Shown: positions 8,291-17,713, numbered from the stretch's first letter. The stretch: 64,000 nucleotides of DNA from Saccharospirillum salsuginis (GCF_014651855.1 NZ_BMXR01000001.1:604641-668640); one strand, 5' to 3'. Made by a program: numbers and translations. Notes: generated from the letters alone by a model not told the origin.

Positions 8291-8428
8291 GCAAACGGGG
8301 AGGAGACCATATACGGATTAGCCAAAGGCGTAATCCGACGCTGGGTTCCAGGCGAGGATGTCGTCACGATTGGATTGTTGGATTACGCTTCGCTAATCCA
8401 ACCTACTCATTTGCGGCAGACAGCTGCG

Positions 8429-9856
8429 TCAATCCTCCTCTTCGGCCACCGACTCAGTCTCCATTCCCAACTCCTTGATCTTCCGGGTCAAGGTGTTGCG
8501 CCCCCAGCCGAGCAATTCGGCGGCGTCGCGCCGGCGGCCGGCGGTGTGCTTCAGCGCGGTTTCGATCATGATCCGCTCAAAGCTCGGCACGGCGCTGTCG
8601 AGCAAGCGCCGCTCGCCCCGGGCCAGTTCACGATCCGCCCAGTTGCGCAGGGCCTGCTCCCAGTTTTCGCTCGCCACCGGCGCCTGGGCCTCGTCGAGCA
8701 GTTCCGGCGGCAGGTCCGACACCAGGACCTCGCGGCCGGAGGCCATGACGGTGATCCAGCGGCAGGTGTTCTCCAGTTGACGAACGTTGCCGGGCCAGTC
8801 CAGTCGGCTCAGGTAGGCTTCGGTATCGGGCTTCAGTACCTTGGGCTCGACATCCAGCTCGTCGGCGGCTTTGTGCAGGAAGAAATGCAGCAGACGCGGG
8901 ATGTCCTCGCGACGGTCGGCCAGGCGCGGCAGGTGAATGCGAATCACGTTCAAGCGGTGGAACAGGTCCTCCCGGAAACGCCCCTCTTTCACCAGGTCTT
9001 CGAGGTTCTGGTGGGTCGCGGCGATGATGCGCACGTCCACCTTGACCGAGGTATGACCGCCGACACGGTAGAATTCGCCGTCGGCGAGCACGCGCAACAG
9101 CCGGGTCTGGGTTTCCGCCGGCATGTCGCCGATCTCGTCCAGAAACAGGGTGCCGCCATCGGCCTGTTCGAACCGGCCCCGGCGCTGACCCTGGGCGCCG
9201 GTGAAGGCCCCCTTCTCGTGACCGAAGAGTTCGGACTCCATCAGGTCGCGCGGAATGGCCGCCATGTTCAGGGCGATGAAGGGGTGTTCGCGGCGCGGGC
9301 TGTGACGGTGCAGCGCATGCGCGACCAGCTCCTTGCCAGTGCCGGACTCGCCGTTGATCAGTACCGTGATGTTGGATTGCGATAACCGGCCGATCGCCCG
9401 AAACACTTCCTGCATCGCCGGCGCTTCGCCGATGATCTCGGTATTCTTGGGGGCTTCGGCCGGTTCGGCCGAGGCCTGTTTCTGGCGGGTGTGTTCGATG
9501 GCGCGCAGTACCAGCGAGACCGCCTCGTCCACGTCAAACGGTTTGGGCAGGTATTCGAAAGCGCCGCCCTGGAAAGACGCCACCGCGCTGTCCAGGTCCG
9601 AATGCGCGGTCATGATGATCACCGGCAGGTTGGGGTGCCGGTCATGGATGCGGCTGAGCAGTTCCAGCCCGTCCATACCTTCCATGCGCACGTCGCTGAC
9701 GATGGCGTCGGGCGGTTCCTGGTCCAGCTTGCGCAGCAGGGACTCGCCGGTTTCGAAGCTGCGACATTCCATGCCCTGTTTGTCGAAGGCGCGTTCCAGC
9801 ACCCATCGAATCGAGCGATCATCATCGACAATCCATACACGGTTAGCCCGAGTCAT
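8429..9856 (-). CDS. ntrC: Nitrogen regulation response regulator NtrC
   Basis: This sigma-54-dependent activator switches on nitrogen-assimilation genes when phosphorylated by NtrB. The 475-aa protein has an N-terminal receiver domain ([18 protein letters not shown], phospho-Asp in VSDVRMEG), a central AAA+ domain (Walker A GESGTGKE, sigma-54 contact loop GAFTGA, Walker [11 protein letters not shown]) and a C-terminal Fis-type helix-turn-helix ([20 protein letters not shown]). I begin at MTRANRVW (ATG at 9856), the family's normal start; the longer frame adds 23 unrelated residues. It overlaps the end of ntrB by 14 bases, so the two genes form one transcript. Confidence 0.96.
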   Translation of the reverse strand: MTRANRVWIVDDDRSIRWVLERAFDKQGMECRSFETGESLLRKLDQEPPDAIVSDVRMEGMDGLELLSRIHDRHPNLPVIIMTAHSDLDSAVASFQGGAFEYLPKPFDVDEAVSLVLRAIEHTRQKQASAEPAEAPKNTEIIGEAPAMQEVFRAIGRLSQSNITVLINGESGTGKELVAHALHRHSPRREHPFIALNMAAIPRDLMESELFGHEKGAFTGAQGQRRGRFEQADGGTLFLDEIGDMPAETQTRLLRVLADGEFYRVGGHTSVKVDVRIIAATHQNLEDLVKEGRFREDLFHRLNVIRIHLPRLADRREDIPRLLHFFLHKAADELDVEPKVLKPDTEAYLSRLDWPGNVRQLENTCRWITVMASGREVLVSDLPPELLDEAQAPVASENWEQALRNWADRELARGERRLLDSAVPSFERIMIETALKHTAGRRRDAAELLGWGRNTLTRKIKELGMETESVAEEED

Positions 9857-10922
9857 GAGCACCCTCCAAAGGTAAATAAACGCTGAATACGGTTTCGCCG
9901 GGGCGGCTGTCACACTCGATGACACCCCGGTGGTAATGCACGATCTGCTGGGCGATGGACAGACCCAGTCCGGTACCGGACGGTCGACCGGAGATCATGG
10001 GGTAAAAGATTTTTTCCATCATTTCCCGGGGAATGCCCGGGCCGTTGTCGATCACTTCCAGTTTGACCACCAGTCGATAACGATGCTGGCGGATGGTGAA
10101 CTGGCGCACCGTACGCGTGCGCAGCGTGATGGTCGGGTGTTCAACCGGGTTCTCCATCAGCGCCTGCAACGCATTGCGGGCGACGTTGAGCACCGCCTGG
10201 ATGAGCTGAGCCTCGTCTCCGTTCAAGTCCGGAATACTCGGGTCGTAATCCCGCAGCACCTGGATCTGGTCGCCGGCTTCTACCTTGAGCAGCGAAAACA
10301 CCCGTTCGGTGATCTGGTGAATACTGACCGAGGTCATCTTGGGGACTTGGTGACTGCCCAGCATCCGATCGACCAGGTTGCGCAATCGGTCGGCCTCTTC
10401 GATGATGACCTGGGTGTATTCGCGCAACGCGTCGTCCGGCAATTCGGACGCCAGCAACTGGGCCGCGCCGCGAATACCGCCTAGCGGGTTCTTGATTTCG
10501 TGGGCCACGCCGCGCACCAGATGTCGGGTGGTTTCGGTTTGCTCGATCAGCCCTTCGTCCCGGCTGATGCGCATGGCCCGGTCCGCCGGCAGCATTTCGA
10601 CGATCAGGTGCAGGTCGCCCGCTTTCACATAGGGCGTGACCATGAAATCCAGCGTCAGCAGTTCCCGGTGCACCAGCTGCCATTGCGCGGAACGCACCGA
10701 CAGTGTGGTGCCGTCGTCGATCGCCGCCGTCAACACCTCCCGGATCTCGGTCGGATTGACGAACAGGCTGTAAAACGCTTGACCGACGATCTGCTTGCCC
10801 GAGCGGATCAACAGCAACTCGGCCGACGGGTTGACGTGTTCGACGATCAGTTTGCTGTCCAGCTGGATCACCGCGGTGAACTGATGGTCGACCAACTGGC
10901 GGTAAAAATCGGTGTCTGTCAC
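9843..10922 (-). CDS. ntrB: Nitrogen regulation sensor histidine kinase NtrB
   Basis: NtrB (GlnL) phosphorylates or dephosphorylates NtrC according to the state of PII. The 359-aa cytoplasmic protein has an N-terminal PAS domain (about 5-115), a HisKA region with RGVAHEIKNPLGGIRGAAQL (phospho-acceptor His in AHEIKNP), and an ATPase domain with NARNALQA-type N box, DNGPGI and GTGLGLSIA. The start is GTG at 10922. There are no transmembrane segments, as expected. glnA, the usual upstream partner, is not between this gene and the divergent neighbour. Two NtrC-like sites lie in the upstream interval. Confidence 0.95.
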   Translation of the reverse strand: MTDTDFYRQLVDHQFTAVIQLDSKLIVEHVNPSAELLLIRSGKQIVGQAFYSLFVNPTEIREVLTAAIDDGTTLSVRSAQWQLVHRELLTLDFMVTPYVKAGDLHLIVEMLPADRAMRISRDEGLIEQTETTRHLVRGVAHEIKNPLGGIRGAAQLLASELPDDALREYTQVIIEEADRLRNLVDRMLGSHQVPKMTSVSIHQITERVFSLLKVEAGDQIQVLRDYDPSIPDLNGDEAQLIQAVLNVARNALQALMENPVEHPTITLRTRTVRQFTIRQHRYRLVVKLEVIDNGPGIPREMMEKIFYPMISGRPSGTGLGLSIAQQIVHYHRGVIECDSRPGETVFSVYLPLEGAHDSG

Positions 10923-11079
10923 AAATAGTGTCCTGTGATCCCGGGAGAGATGAAAATCGATGCATGAGCCTCCCGCAGAGCCGGCGCCGTTCGCCGGGGT
11001 ACTGCAGGGTGGTACGCAAGAAGCAGGCCATGGATGACGCGGCCTTCATGCACGATTTCAGGGCTCTCAATCGTTGATT

Positions 11080-11096
11080 TGCACTATTTTGGACCA
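11080..11096. promoter_or_regulatory. NtrC-like operator 1 upstream of ntrB
   Basis: TGCACTATTTTGGACCA matches the NtrC pattern TGCACY-N5-GGTGCA well in the left half and partly in the right. It lies about 160 bases upstream of ntrB and about 210 bases upstream of the divergent GGDEF gene. Confidence 0.45.
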
Positions 11097-11110
11097 TATG
11101 ACAGGAATAG

Positions 11111-11127
11111 CGAACCATATTGGTGCA
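11111..11127. promoter_or_regulatory. NtrC-like operator 2 upstream of ntrB
   Basis: Read on the minus strand, TGCACCAATATGGTTCG matches TGCACY-N5-GGTGCA in the first half with a weaker right half. Its spacing from operator 1 is 31 bases centre to centre, about three helical turns, as in NtrC enhancers. Confidence 0.5.
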
Positions 11128-11304
11128 TGGCTTTTTGAATTGCCTGTCAGGAGGCGAGATGAATTGTCCGGTTGAAATGTGCGCTGGGTTCCAGCCCGGA
11201 TCACCCGATCTGCTTAAAGCGCTTAATTGGTTTATACTGCAAGCGCATGCCCACTGATCGGAAACCCTTCATTCCAAGGCCGGAACACCAGGATGTGACG
11301 TGTT

Positions 11305-14300
11305 ATGAATCGCAGTTTCCCGCTGAGGCTGCTGCAAAACGCCTGGCAACAGACGTTGAGCGACAGCGGTCAAATATTGCTCTTCGCCGATTCCGGCGGG
11401 CAGCGCTTCGGCACCCTGGTCAAGGAATTCGCGGGGACGATCGAGGCACATCCCTATTATTTCCAACTCGGTCCGGATGCGGCCCTGCTCGGCTATTACC
11501 CGCTGATCGACGTCCTGCGCGACCTCTACGACCGGTGTGGCGTGGACGACTGCGATCGCTGGCTCGACGAAGTCGACGTTTACCCGCCTAATCGCGCCAT
11601 TTGGCGACAAATACTGGACGATCGCTACGTGCGACGTCCCGCACTGCGGCTGAAGGACCAGGTGGTCCAGCATTCGATCAGTCTGGAACAGGACCTGCTG
11701 GACCTGATCGCCGATCTAACCCGGCAACGGCCGGTAATGGTCGCCATCGCCAACTACCACTTCGCCAGCCCATCGCTGCAGTTGCTGCTTGAACGCACCC
11801 GTCAGACGTTGCCCAAACAGTTTCTGATACTGGCCGCCAGCGACCCGGAACGACTGAACCAGCACGACGAAGACGGCTTGCCGCACTATCGCTGGGTCGG
11901 CGACGACCAGTACGACCCACCCTGGTTGATCGACCTGGCGCCGGACCTGGACCGTCACCCCGTGAACTGGCCGGGCCAGCGGTCGATCGACACCTACAGC
12001 ATTCCCAACCTCATCCAGCAGGCGCTGGAAAACCACGTCCTGCTGTGTCGCAGCGAGACTCTGGACCTGTGCGACCAGGTCGGCCTGATGCTCGATGAGC
12101 GCCAGATTCTGCTGGTCGATGAACATCGTGACGAATTGATGTTGCTGGAGGCCGAAGCCCAGTTTTACGCCGACCGATACAACGCGGCGATTTCGGTACT
12201 CAACGAGTTGCTGGAGGTCGCCCGTCAGCGCCAGGATCATGAACGACAGTTCGATGCCTACCTGCGTCTGTCCTGGTGCGCGCTCTACAAACATCGCCTG
12301 GACGATGCCCAGCAGATGGCGACCCATGCGCGCACAGCCCTGGAATACATTCCGGACAAGGGTGCGGACTGGTTGCTGCGCGAACGGGAATGGTTGCTGT
12401 TGCAGGCTCTGGTCTACGCTCAGCAACACCGGCGCCTGCCGGAAGTCTACCAGCACCGGCTGGAAGCCCTGCTGCCTCTGGAGGACAACGACGATACCGT
12501 CTACGCCTTCCGGTTCGCCCAGGTGAGCTGGGAGGATCGCCTGAATGCGACCGAAAAACGGTATCTGAGAAAGGCCTTGCTGTCGGGTATGCGTCAGGCC
12601 CGACGCCAGGGCAATCGGGTCGCGGCGGTCAAGTTGCTGCAGAGCATGGCGGTATTGCAGACCAACAATCAGCGCAACCAGCGCGCTTTGACCTGCCTGA
12701 ATCTGGCACTCAGGCTGAGCGGCCCCCTGCGTTCGGCCGAGCATGAAGTGCCGGTGCTCAACGCCATCGGCTATGTTCGATTGCAGATGGGGGATCTGAC
12801 CGAGGCCCGCGATACCTTTCATCAGGCCCTGCAGAGCCTGCAACTGACGGCCAATTACAACGAGGTCGCTGCCACACTGAATAACCTGGCCTGGACCTAT
12901 TTCGTCGGCGGCAACCTGCCGGAATGCCAGCGTCTGTTGAACACCGCCATCCGGCTGTGTCGCATCCGGGGGTTCCACGTTCTGCCCTACCACACGCTGG
13001 ACGACCTGCTGCTGCACCAGGCCCTGTGTCGCTTCTACCTCGGCCACAGCGTGCTCGCCCAACACACTCTGCTGGAGATGACCCATCGCAGGCCCGATTT
13101 AAGCAACAAGGGGCGTTTGCTGTACGCCTGCCTGAAGCTGCACTTCGCACGCTCGGAAGCGGACTATGACGCGGTCGATGAACTGGTGGCGGAGCTCGAC
13201 GAACTGCTGGTCAACAACGCCGACCTGCCCGGGCCGCCGACCAGCATCGCCCTATACGCGGCCGGTCCGGATCGCCTGTCGATCAAACCGCCGACGGTGG
13301 GGATCGACTGGATGGCCTACCCCGGACGGGACACCGTTATGCTTGCGGCCCAACCGGTGGATGTCATGTCTCTGTTGCGCACGGCCGAGCAGGAAGGTGA
13401 ACTGGAGACCCTGCAACAGCGGGTGCGCGATACGCGGCTGCTGTCGCACCTGAGCGCCCAGGCCAATGCCGCCACCGATGTGCGCGAGCTGATCGAAACC
13501 ATCTGCCGCCAACTCGCCGCCCACCTGGATTGCGATTATGTCGCTCTCGAACTGACCGAGCAGCCCTACATTCGCCCCCTGTTCGTGCATCAGGGGCTGC
13601 CGCAGCGTACCGCGGAACAACTGCACCAGAAACTGGCGCTGCAAAAACTCACGCGGGGCCGTCTGCTGTGCAATGTCCGCAATCTGGAACTGGATGAACT
13701 CGAACAGGGGTATGTCTACGTCAACAGCATCGCCCTGCCGCACCACGATTTCGGCGATCTGGTGTTGATGACGCGCAGCAACCGGGGCTTCGACGAGTCG
13801 GTGCTGCGCACCAGCGTCATGCTGGCCGCCCAACTGGCGGCGGCGATTCAGCGACTGATGCACGAAGGGGAACTGCAGCACCTGTCCTCGACCGACATGC
13901 TCACCGGGCTGATCAATCGCCAAGCGCTCTACCCGCGCCTCGAAGAGGAACTGGCGCGCGTACGGCGGCACGGGAACTACCGGTTCTGTCTGGCGTTTCT
14001 GGATCTGGACAACTTCAAATACCTGAACGACAACTTCGGCCACAACCTGGGGGATCGGGTCCTGCGGGGCTTCGCCAAACTGCTCGACCAACACACCCGG
14101 ACCGAGGATGTAATCGCCCGACTCGGTGGCGACGAGTTCGTCATTCTGTTCCCGGGGCAATCCGGAGACCAGGCCGAACAAGTGGCCAAGCGGCTGCTGG
14201 AACGTTTCGACACAGTCGAACACTGCCACCGGTCACTGCGTGAATTCACCGGACAGGTGCTGGATCTGGATCCGGAGTATTGCCTGGGGGTGTCCATCGG

Positions 14301-14448
14301 CATTGTCGAGTCCTCGCCGGAGCGTGCGCCCGCGAGCGTCGACCAGTTACTGAACCTGGCCGATCAGTCGATGTACGCCGCCAAATCCAGCGGGAAAAAC
14401 CGGGCCATCATCCGTCCCGCGGGGGACACGGAAAACGACGGCGAATAA
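11305..14448 (+). CDS. Large TPR-GAF-GGDEF protein (candidate diguanylate cyclase)
   Basis: This 1047-aa cytoplasmic protein combines an N-terminal region resembling the ATPase/STAND part of MalT-like or AAA_16 proteins (about 1-250), a long helical TPR-like stretch (about 280-620), a GAF-like domain (about 690-850) and a C-terminal GGDEF domain. The active site reads RLGGDEFV (GGDEF at 941-945). An RTED inhibitory-site motif lies exactly five residues before it, so c-di-GMP synthesis with product inhibition is likely. The N-terminal nucleotide loop, FADSGGQRFGT, lacks the Walker A Gly-Lys, so ATP binding is doubtful. It is divergent from ntrB. Its 3' end overlaps the convergent acetyltransferase gene by 41 bases. 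Confidence 0.85.
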   Translation: MNRSFPLRLLQNAWQQTLSDSGQILLFADSGGQRFGTLVKEFAGTIEAHPYYFQLGPDAALLGYYPLIDVLRDLYDRCGVDDCDRWLDEVDVYPPNRAIWRQILDDRYVRRPALRLKDQVVQHSISLEQDLLDLIADLTRQRPVMVAIANYHFASPSLQLLLERTRQTLPKQFLILAASDPERLNQHDEDGLPHYRWVGDDQYDPPWLIDLAPDLDRHPVNWPGQRSIDTYSIPNLIQQALENHVLLCRSETLDLCDQVGLMLDERQILLVDEHRDELMLLEAEAQFYADRYNAAISVLNELLEVARQRQDHERQFDAYLRLSWCALYKHRLDDAQQMATHARTALEYIPDKGADWLLREREWLLLQALVYAQQHRRLPEVYQHRLEALLPLEDNDDTVYAFRFAQVSWEDRLNATEKRYLRKALLSGMRQARRQGNRVAAVKLLQSMAVLQTNNQRNQRALTCLNLALRLSGPLRSAEHEVPVLNAIGYVRLQMGDLTEARDTFHQALQSLQLTANYNEVAATLNNLAWTYFVGGNLPECQRLLNTAIRLCRIRGFHVLPYHTLDDLLLHQALCRFYLGHSVLAQHTLLEMTHRRPDLSNKGRLLYACLKLHFARSEADYDAVDELVAELDELLVNNADLPGPPTSIALYAAGPDRLSIKPPTVGIDWMAYPGRDTVMLAAQPVDVMSLLRTAEQEGELETLQQRVRDTRLLSHLSAQANAATDVRELIETICRQLAAHLDCDYVALELTEQPYIRPLFVHQGLPQRTAEQLHQKLALQKLTRGRLLCNVRNLELDELEQGYVYVNSIALPHHDFGDLVLMTRSNRGFDESVLRTSVMLAAQLAAAIQRLMHEGELQHLSSTDMLTGLINRQALYPRLEEELARVRRHGNYRFCLAFLDLDNFKYLNDNFGHNLGDRVLRGFAKLLDQHTRTEDVIARLGGDEFVILFPGQSGDQAEQVAKRLLERFDTVEHCHRSLREFTGQVLDLDPEYCLGVSIGIVESSPERAPASVDQLLNLADQSMYAAKSSGKNRAIIRPAGDTENDGE

Positions 14449-14770
14449 ACGACCGGCTCGCCTCGGCTATTTCCGGATGGACCGTCCAGTCACCCTGCTC
14501 CAGCAACAGGGTCATCATGCGGGTGGCCACGCCCCGCCCCCGGGTCACACGCCGTACGGCCAGCCCCTCGATGCACCGGTCGCGGGTCAGAATCGCCCCG
14601 ACGATGTGGTCGTTGAACCAGCCCGCCCACAGCCGCATGGCGGCGTCGCCGGCACACCAATCCCTCCAGGCATCGCGCCAGACCGGGTCGTCCTGCTCAT
14701 CGGCCAGCTTGTTCAGTTCGACTGTTTCGGCGTCGTCGGGTTGGGTCAGGGGTTTGAGAAAAACCGGCAT
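14408..14770 (-). CDS. GNAT-fold acetyltransferase, PanZ/PanM-like
   Basis: The true product is probably 120 aa, starting MPVFLKPLTQPDDAE at the ATG at 14770; the longer frame upstream is antisense to hisB. The acetyl-CoA pocket motif is VRRVTRGRGVATRMM, matching the R/Q-x-x-G-x-G/A pattern. Overall length and the segment LAVRRVTRGRGVATRM resemble PanZ, the acetyl-CoA-sensing factor that promotes PanD maturation in coenzyme A synthesis. No pan genes are nearby, so a generic GNAT enzyme is equally possible. Its 3' end overlaps the convergent GGDEF gene by 41 bases, and its start is divergent from hisB. Confidence 0.6.
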   Translation of the reverse strand: MPVFLKPLTQPDDAETVELNKLADEQDDPVWRDAWRDWCAGDAAMRLWAGWFNDHIVGAILTRDRCIEGLAVRRVTRGRGVATRMMTLLLEQGDWTVHPEIAEASRSFIRRRFPCPPRDG

Positions 14771-14819
14771 GTAAGTGTCTCGAACGGGTCCGTGGGTGGT
14801 TTGGGGCGGAGCATACCGA

Positions 14820-14825
14820 TATAAT
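14820..14825 (+). promoter_or_regulatory. Candidate -10 box of the hisB promoter
   Basis: A perfect TATAAT lies 55 bases upstream of the hisB ATG. The -35 region (about 14797-14802, TGGTTT) is weak. It is the only convincing -10 in the interval between the divergent acetyltransferase gene and hisB. Confidence 0.5.
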
Positions 14826-14879
14826 GCGCCTTCGCAAGAGCATCCATCACAGAGACGACCGACAGAGAGTCCCGCTATT

Positions 14880-15470
14880 ATGAGTCGCCAAGCGACGGTT
14901 GAACGCAACACCTCCGAAACCCAGATCAAGGTCAGTGTGAACCTGGACGGCACCGGCCAGGCCCGATTCGACACCGGCATGCCCTTTCTCGAGCACATGC
15001 TGGACCAGATCGCCCGGCACGGGCTGATCGACCTGGACATCGTCTGCAAGGGCGACAACCACATCGACGACCACCACAGCGCGGAAGACATCGGCATTAC
15101 CCTGGGCCAGGCCATGGCCGAAGCCGTCGGCGACAAGAAAGGCATCACCCGCTACGGCCACAGCTATGTGCCGCTGGACGAAGCCCTGTCCCGGGTCGTG
15201 ATCGACTTTTCCGGCCGGCCGGGTCTGGAATACGACGTCCCCTTCACCCGCGGCAGCGTCGGCGGGTTCGATGTCGATCTGTTCTACGAGTTCTTCCAGG
15301 GCTTCGTCAATCACGCCTGGGTGACCCTGCACATCGACAACCTCAAGGGCAAGAATTCGCACCATCAGGTCGAGACCGTCTTCAAGGCGTTCGGCCGCGC
15401 GCTGCGTATGGCCCTGACCGAAGACGCCCGTATGGCCGGCATCACGCCGTCCACCAAAGGCGTACTCTGA
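14880..15470 (+). CDS. hisB: Imidazoleglycerol-phosphate dehydratase
   Basis: HisB converts imidazole-glycerol phosphate to imidazole-acetol phosphate, the sixth histidine step. The 196-aa protein is the monofunctional form, without the phosphatase domain of enteric HisB. Metal-binding motifs [14 protein letters not shown] and [19 protein letters not shown] are intact. I begin at [13 protein letters not shown] (ATG 14880) rather than the upstream ATG at 14775, which would start before the candidate promoter. It is first of the hisB-hisH-hisA-hisF cluster; hisH follows after 53 bases. Confidence 0.96.
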   Translation: MSRQATVERNTSETQIKVSVNLDGTGQARFDTGMPFLEHMLDQIARHGLIDLDIVCKGDNHIDDHHSAEDIGITLGQAMAEAVGDKKGITRYGHSYVPLDEALSRVVIDFSGRPGLEYDVPFTRGSVGGFDVDLFYEFFQGFVNHAWVTLHIDNLKGKNSHHQVETVFKAFGRALRMALTEDARMAGITPSTKGVL

Positions 15471-15523
15471 ATCTTCACCGACCGGGCGCTGCGCGCGCCC
15501 CCAGCTGACAGGACTGTTTTCCC

Positions 15524-16174
15524 GTGAGTCGCAAACTGCTGACCGTCATCGACTATGGCATGGGCAACCTTCACTCGGTCGCCAAGGCCCTGGAACACGT
15601 CGCCCCCGACACTCGCATCGAAGTCACCGGCGACCAGCATCGCATCGCCGAGGCCGACCATATTCTGTTGCCGGGCGTCGGCGCCATTCGCGACTGCATG
15701 GCCGAGATTCGCCGCCAGGGCGTCGACACCGTGGTCGCGGACGCCATCGCCAGTGGCAAACCCTTTCTCGGCATCTGCGTTGGCATGCAGGCGCTGATGG
15801 CCCACAGCCATGAGAACAACGGCATCGACTGCCTCGGCCATTTCGACGGCGAGGTGCGCCGTTTCCGCGAAGGCGCGGTCGACGACAAGGGCCTGCCGAT
15901 GAAAGTCCCGCACATGGGCTGGAACACCGTCGACCTGAAGATCGACCACCCGCTGTTGCACGGTATCGAGTCCGGCGACCGCTTCTATTTCGTGCACTCC
16001 TATTGTGTGGACGCCCACCCGGAATACACGGCGGCGAGTTGCACCTACGATGCCACCTTCGCGGCCATGATCTACCGCGACAACATCTTCGCCAGCCAGT
16101 TCCACCCGGAAAAAAGCTTCCCGGCCGGACTGACTCTGCTGAAAAACTTCGTGAACTGGGACGGCCAGCGCTGA
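15524..16174 (+). CDS. hisH: Imidazole glycerol phosphate synthase, glutaminase subunit
   Basis: HisH releases ammonia from glutamine and channels it to HisF. The 216-aa class I amidotransferase shows the nucleophile Cys in [11 protein letters not shown] and the His-Glu pair in [10 protein letters not shown]. Its start [15 protein letters not shown] is typical. The start codon is GTG (15524). It precedes hisA by 25 bases. The overall length is normal for proteobacterial HisH. Confidence 0.96.
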   Translation: MSRKLLTVIDYGMGNLHSVAKALEHVAPDTRIEVTGDQHRIAEADHILLPGVGAIRDCMAEIRRQGVDTVVADAIASGKPFLGICVGMQALMAHSHENNGIDCLGHFDGEVRRFREGAVDDKGLPMKVPHMGWNTVDLKIDHPLLHGIESGDRFYFVHSYCVDAHPEYTAASCTYDATFAAMIYRDNIFASQFHPEKSFPAGLTLLKNFVNWDGQR

Positions 16175-16199
16175 GCCGCCCCGCAGGAGACACCCGATT

Positions 16200-16940
16200 A
16201 TGCTGATCATCCCCGCCATCGATCTGAAAGACGGCCAGTGTGTGCGCCTGCTGCAGGGCCGGATGGAAGACGCCACCGTCTTCGGTTCGGACCCGGTCGA
16301 GATGGCCACCCGCTGGGTCGACGCCGGTTGCCGACGCCTGCACCTGGTCGATCTGAACGGCGCTTTCGAGGGCACGCCGATCCACGCCGAAGCGGTCGCG
16401 AACATCGCCCGCAAATACCCGGATCTGCCGATCCAGATCGGCGGCGGCATTCGCTCGATCGAGACTATTGAAGCCTACGTTAAGGCCGGGGTGAGCTGGT
16501 GCATCATCGGCACGGCGGCGGTGAAGGATCCGGCGTTTGTGCGTGAAGCCTGCAAGGCCTTCCCGGGTCACATCATCGTCGGCATCGACGCCAAAGACGG
16601 CCTGGTCGCCACCGAAGGCTGGGCCGACGTCAGCACGGTCAAGGCCACCGACCTGGCACGGGATTTCGCCAACGACGGCGTCAGCGCCATCGTCTACACC
16701 GACATCAGCCGCGATGGCATGATGCAGGGCGTCAATCTGGAAGCGACGGTCGAGGTCGCCCGGGCGGGCGGTATCCCCGTGATCGCCAGCGGCGGCGTCA
16801 CCAATATGGCCGACATCGAGCGACTGTGCACCGTCGCCGACCAGGGCCTGCTCGGCGCCATCACCGGCCGCGCCATCTACGAAGGCAGCCTCGACGTGCG
16901 CGAGGCCCAGGCCTACTGCGACGCCAACACGTCCGCCTGA
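16200..16940 (+). CDS. hisA: ProFAR isomerase
   Basis: HisA isomerises ProFAR to PRFAR by an Amadori rearrangement. The 246-aa beta/alpha barrel begins [20 protein letters not shown], with the catalytic Asp in PAIDLKDG; the second Asp lies in the [12 protein letters not shown] segment. IQIGGGIRS and VIASGGVTN are the phosphate-binding loops. It sits between hisH and hisF, which starts 14 bases downstream, so the three are almost certainly co-transcribed. Confidence 0.96.
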   Translation: MLIIPAIDLKDGQCVRLLQGRMEDATVFGSDPVEMATRWVDAGCRRLHLVDLNGAFEGTPIHAEAVANIARKYPDLPIQIGGGIRSIETIEAYVKAGVSWCIIGTAAVKDPAFVREACKAFPGHIIVGIDAKDGLVATEGWADVSTVKATDLARDFANDGVSAIVYTDISRDGMMQGVNLEATVEVARAGGIPVIASGGVTNMADIERLCTVADQGLLGAITGRAIYEGSLDVREAQAYCDANTSA

Positions 16941-16954
16941 GAGGAGTCGAACCT

Positions 16955-17713
16955 ATGGCATTGGCAAAACGCATCATTCCCTGCCTCGATGTCGACAAAG
17001 GGCGCGTGGTCAAAGGCGTCAACTTCGTCAACATCCGCGACGCCGGCGACCCGGTCGAGGTATCGCGCCGCTACAACGAACAGGGCGCGGACGAGATCAC
17101 CATGCTCGACATCACCGCCACCCACGAAGGGCGCGAGACCATGGTCGATACCGTAAGCGCCATCGCCGGCCAGGTGTTCATCCCGCTGACGGTCGGCGGC
17201 GGCATCCGCACGCTCGACGACATCCGCACCATGCTCAACGCCGGCGCGGACAAAGTCTCGATCAACAGCGCCGCGATCAAGAACCCGGATTTTGTGCGCG
17301 AGGCCTCCGAACGTTTCGGCGCCCAGTGCATCGTCGTTGCCATCGACGCCAAGCGCGTCGACGACCACTGGGAGATTTTCACCCACGGCGGCCGCAAACC
17401 GACCGGCATCGATGCCGTGGAATGGGCGAAGAAGATGGACGACTACGGCGCCGGTGAGATCCTGCTGACCAGTATGGACCGGGACGGCGTCAAATCCGGT
17501 TTCGACCTGGCGCTGACCCGCGCCGTGGCGGATGCCGTGCGTGTACCCGTCATCGCCAGCGGCGGCGTCGGCAATCTGGAGCACCTGGCTGAAGGCGTAC
17601 TGGAAGGCCACGCCGACGCCGTGCTCGCCGCCAGCATCTTCCACTTCGGTGAGTTCAGCATTGCCGAGGCCAAGGAACACATGGCCGGTCGCGGCATCGA
17701 AATGCGTCTTTAA
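16955..17713 (+). CDS. hisF: Imidazole glycerol phosphate synthase, cyclase subunit
   Basis: HisF uses ammonia from HisH to form imidazole-glycerol phosphate and AICAR. The 252-aa barrel begins [20 protein letters not shown] (catalytic Asp in CLDVDKG), with the second Asp in LLTSMDRDG, and phosphate loops VGGGIRT and VIASGGVGN. The ATG at 16955, preceded by GAGGAG, is chosen over the longer frame from 16826, which overlaps hisA. It ends the his cluster in this window. Confidence 0.96.
   Translation: MALAKRIIPCLDVDKGRVVKGVNFVNIRDAGDPVEVSRRYNEQGADEITMLDITATHEGRETMVDTVSAIAGQVFIPLTVGGGIRTLDDIRTMLNAGADKVSINSAAIKNPDFVREASERFGAQCIVVAIDAKRVDDHWEIFTHGGRKPTGIDAVEWAKKMDDYGAGEILLTSMDRDGVKSGFDLALTRAVADAVRVPVIASGGVGNLEHLAEGVLEGHADAVLAASIFHFGEFSIAEAKEHMAGRGIEMRL

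Larger units (their letters stand above)
6885..8313 (+). mobile_element. IS110-family element, IS1111 group
   Basis: The ends are placed by three agreeing facts. A perfect 14-bp inverted repeat lies at 6892-6905 (ATGGTCTCCTCCCC) and 8297-8310. It is subterminal by 7 bases on the left and 3 on the right, the IS1111-group pattern. Removing 6885-8313 restores an uninterrupted REP. A CG dinucleotide is shared by both junctions (6885-6886 and 8314-8315), as expected for the recombination core. A third copy of the repeat (GGGAGGAGACCAT, 6967-6979) overlaps the transposase ribosome-binding site and start codon. The element holds one transposase gene and a 3' non-coding region with guide-like segments. 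Confidence 0.88.
6879..8406. repeat. REP doublet (GTAGGTTGGATTAG type) split by the IS1111-group element
   Basis: Joining plus-strand 6879-6884 (GTAGGT) to 8314 onward (CGGATTAGCC) restores a REP with a GTAG head and a stem, GGATTAGCC...GGCGTAATCC. Its inverted partner ends at 8393-8406 (CTAATCCAACCTAC), with its own stem GGATTACGCTTCGCTAATCC. The reconstructed doublet is about 99 bp, the same layout as the intact doublet at 61115-61227. The IS element splits the left REP six bases from its end. Confidence 0.8.

Noticed and set aside
14775-14879. Longer hisB start at 14775
   Set aside because: It would start upstream of the TATAAT box and add residues not seen in HisB; the ATG at 14880 gives the family's N-terminus.
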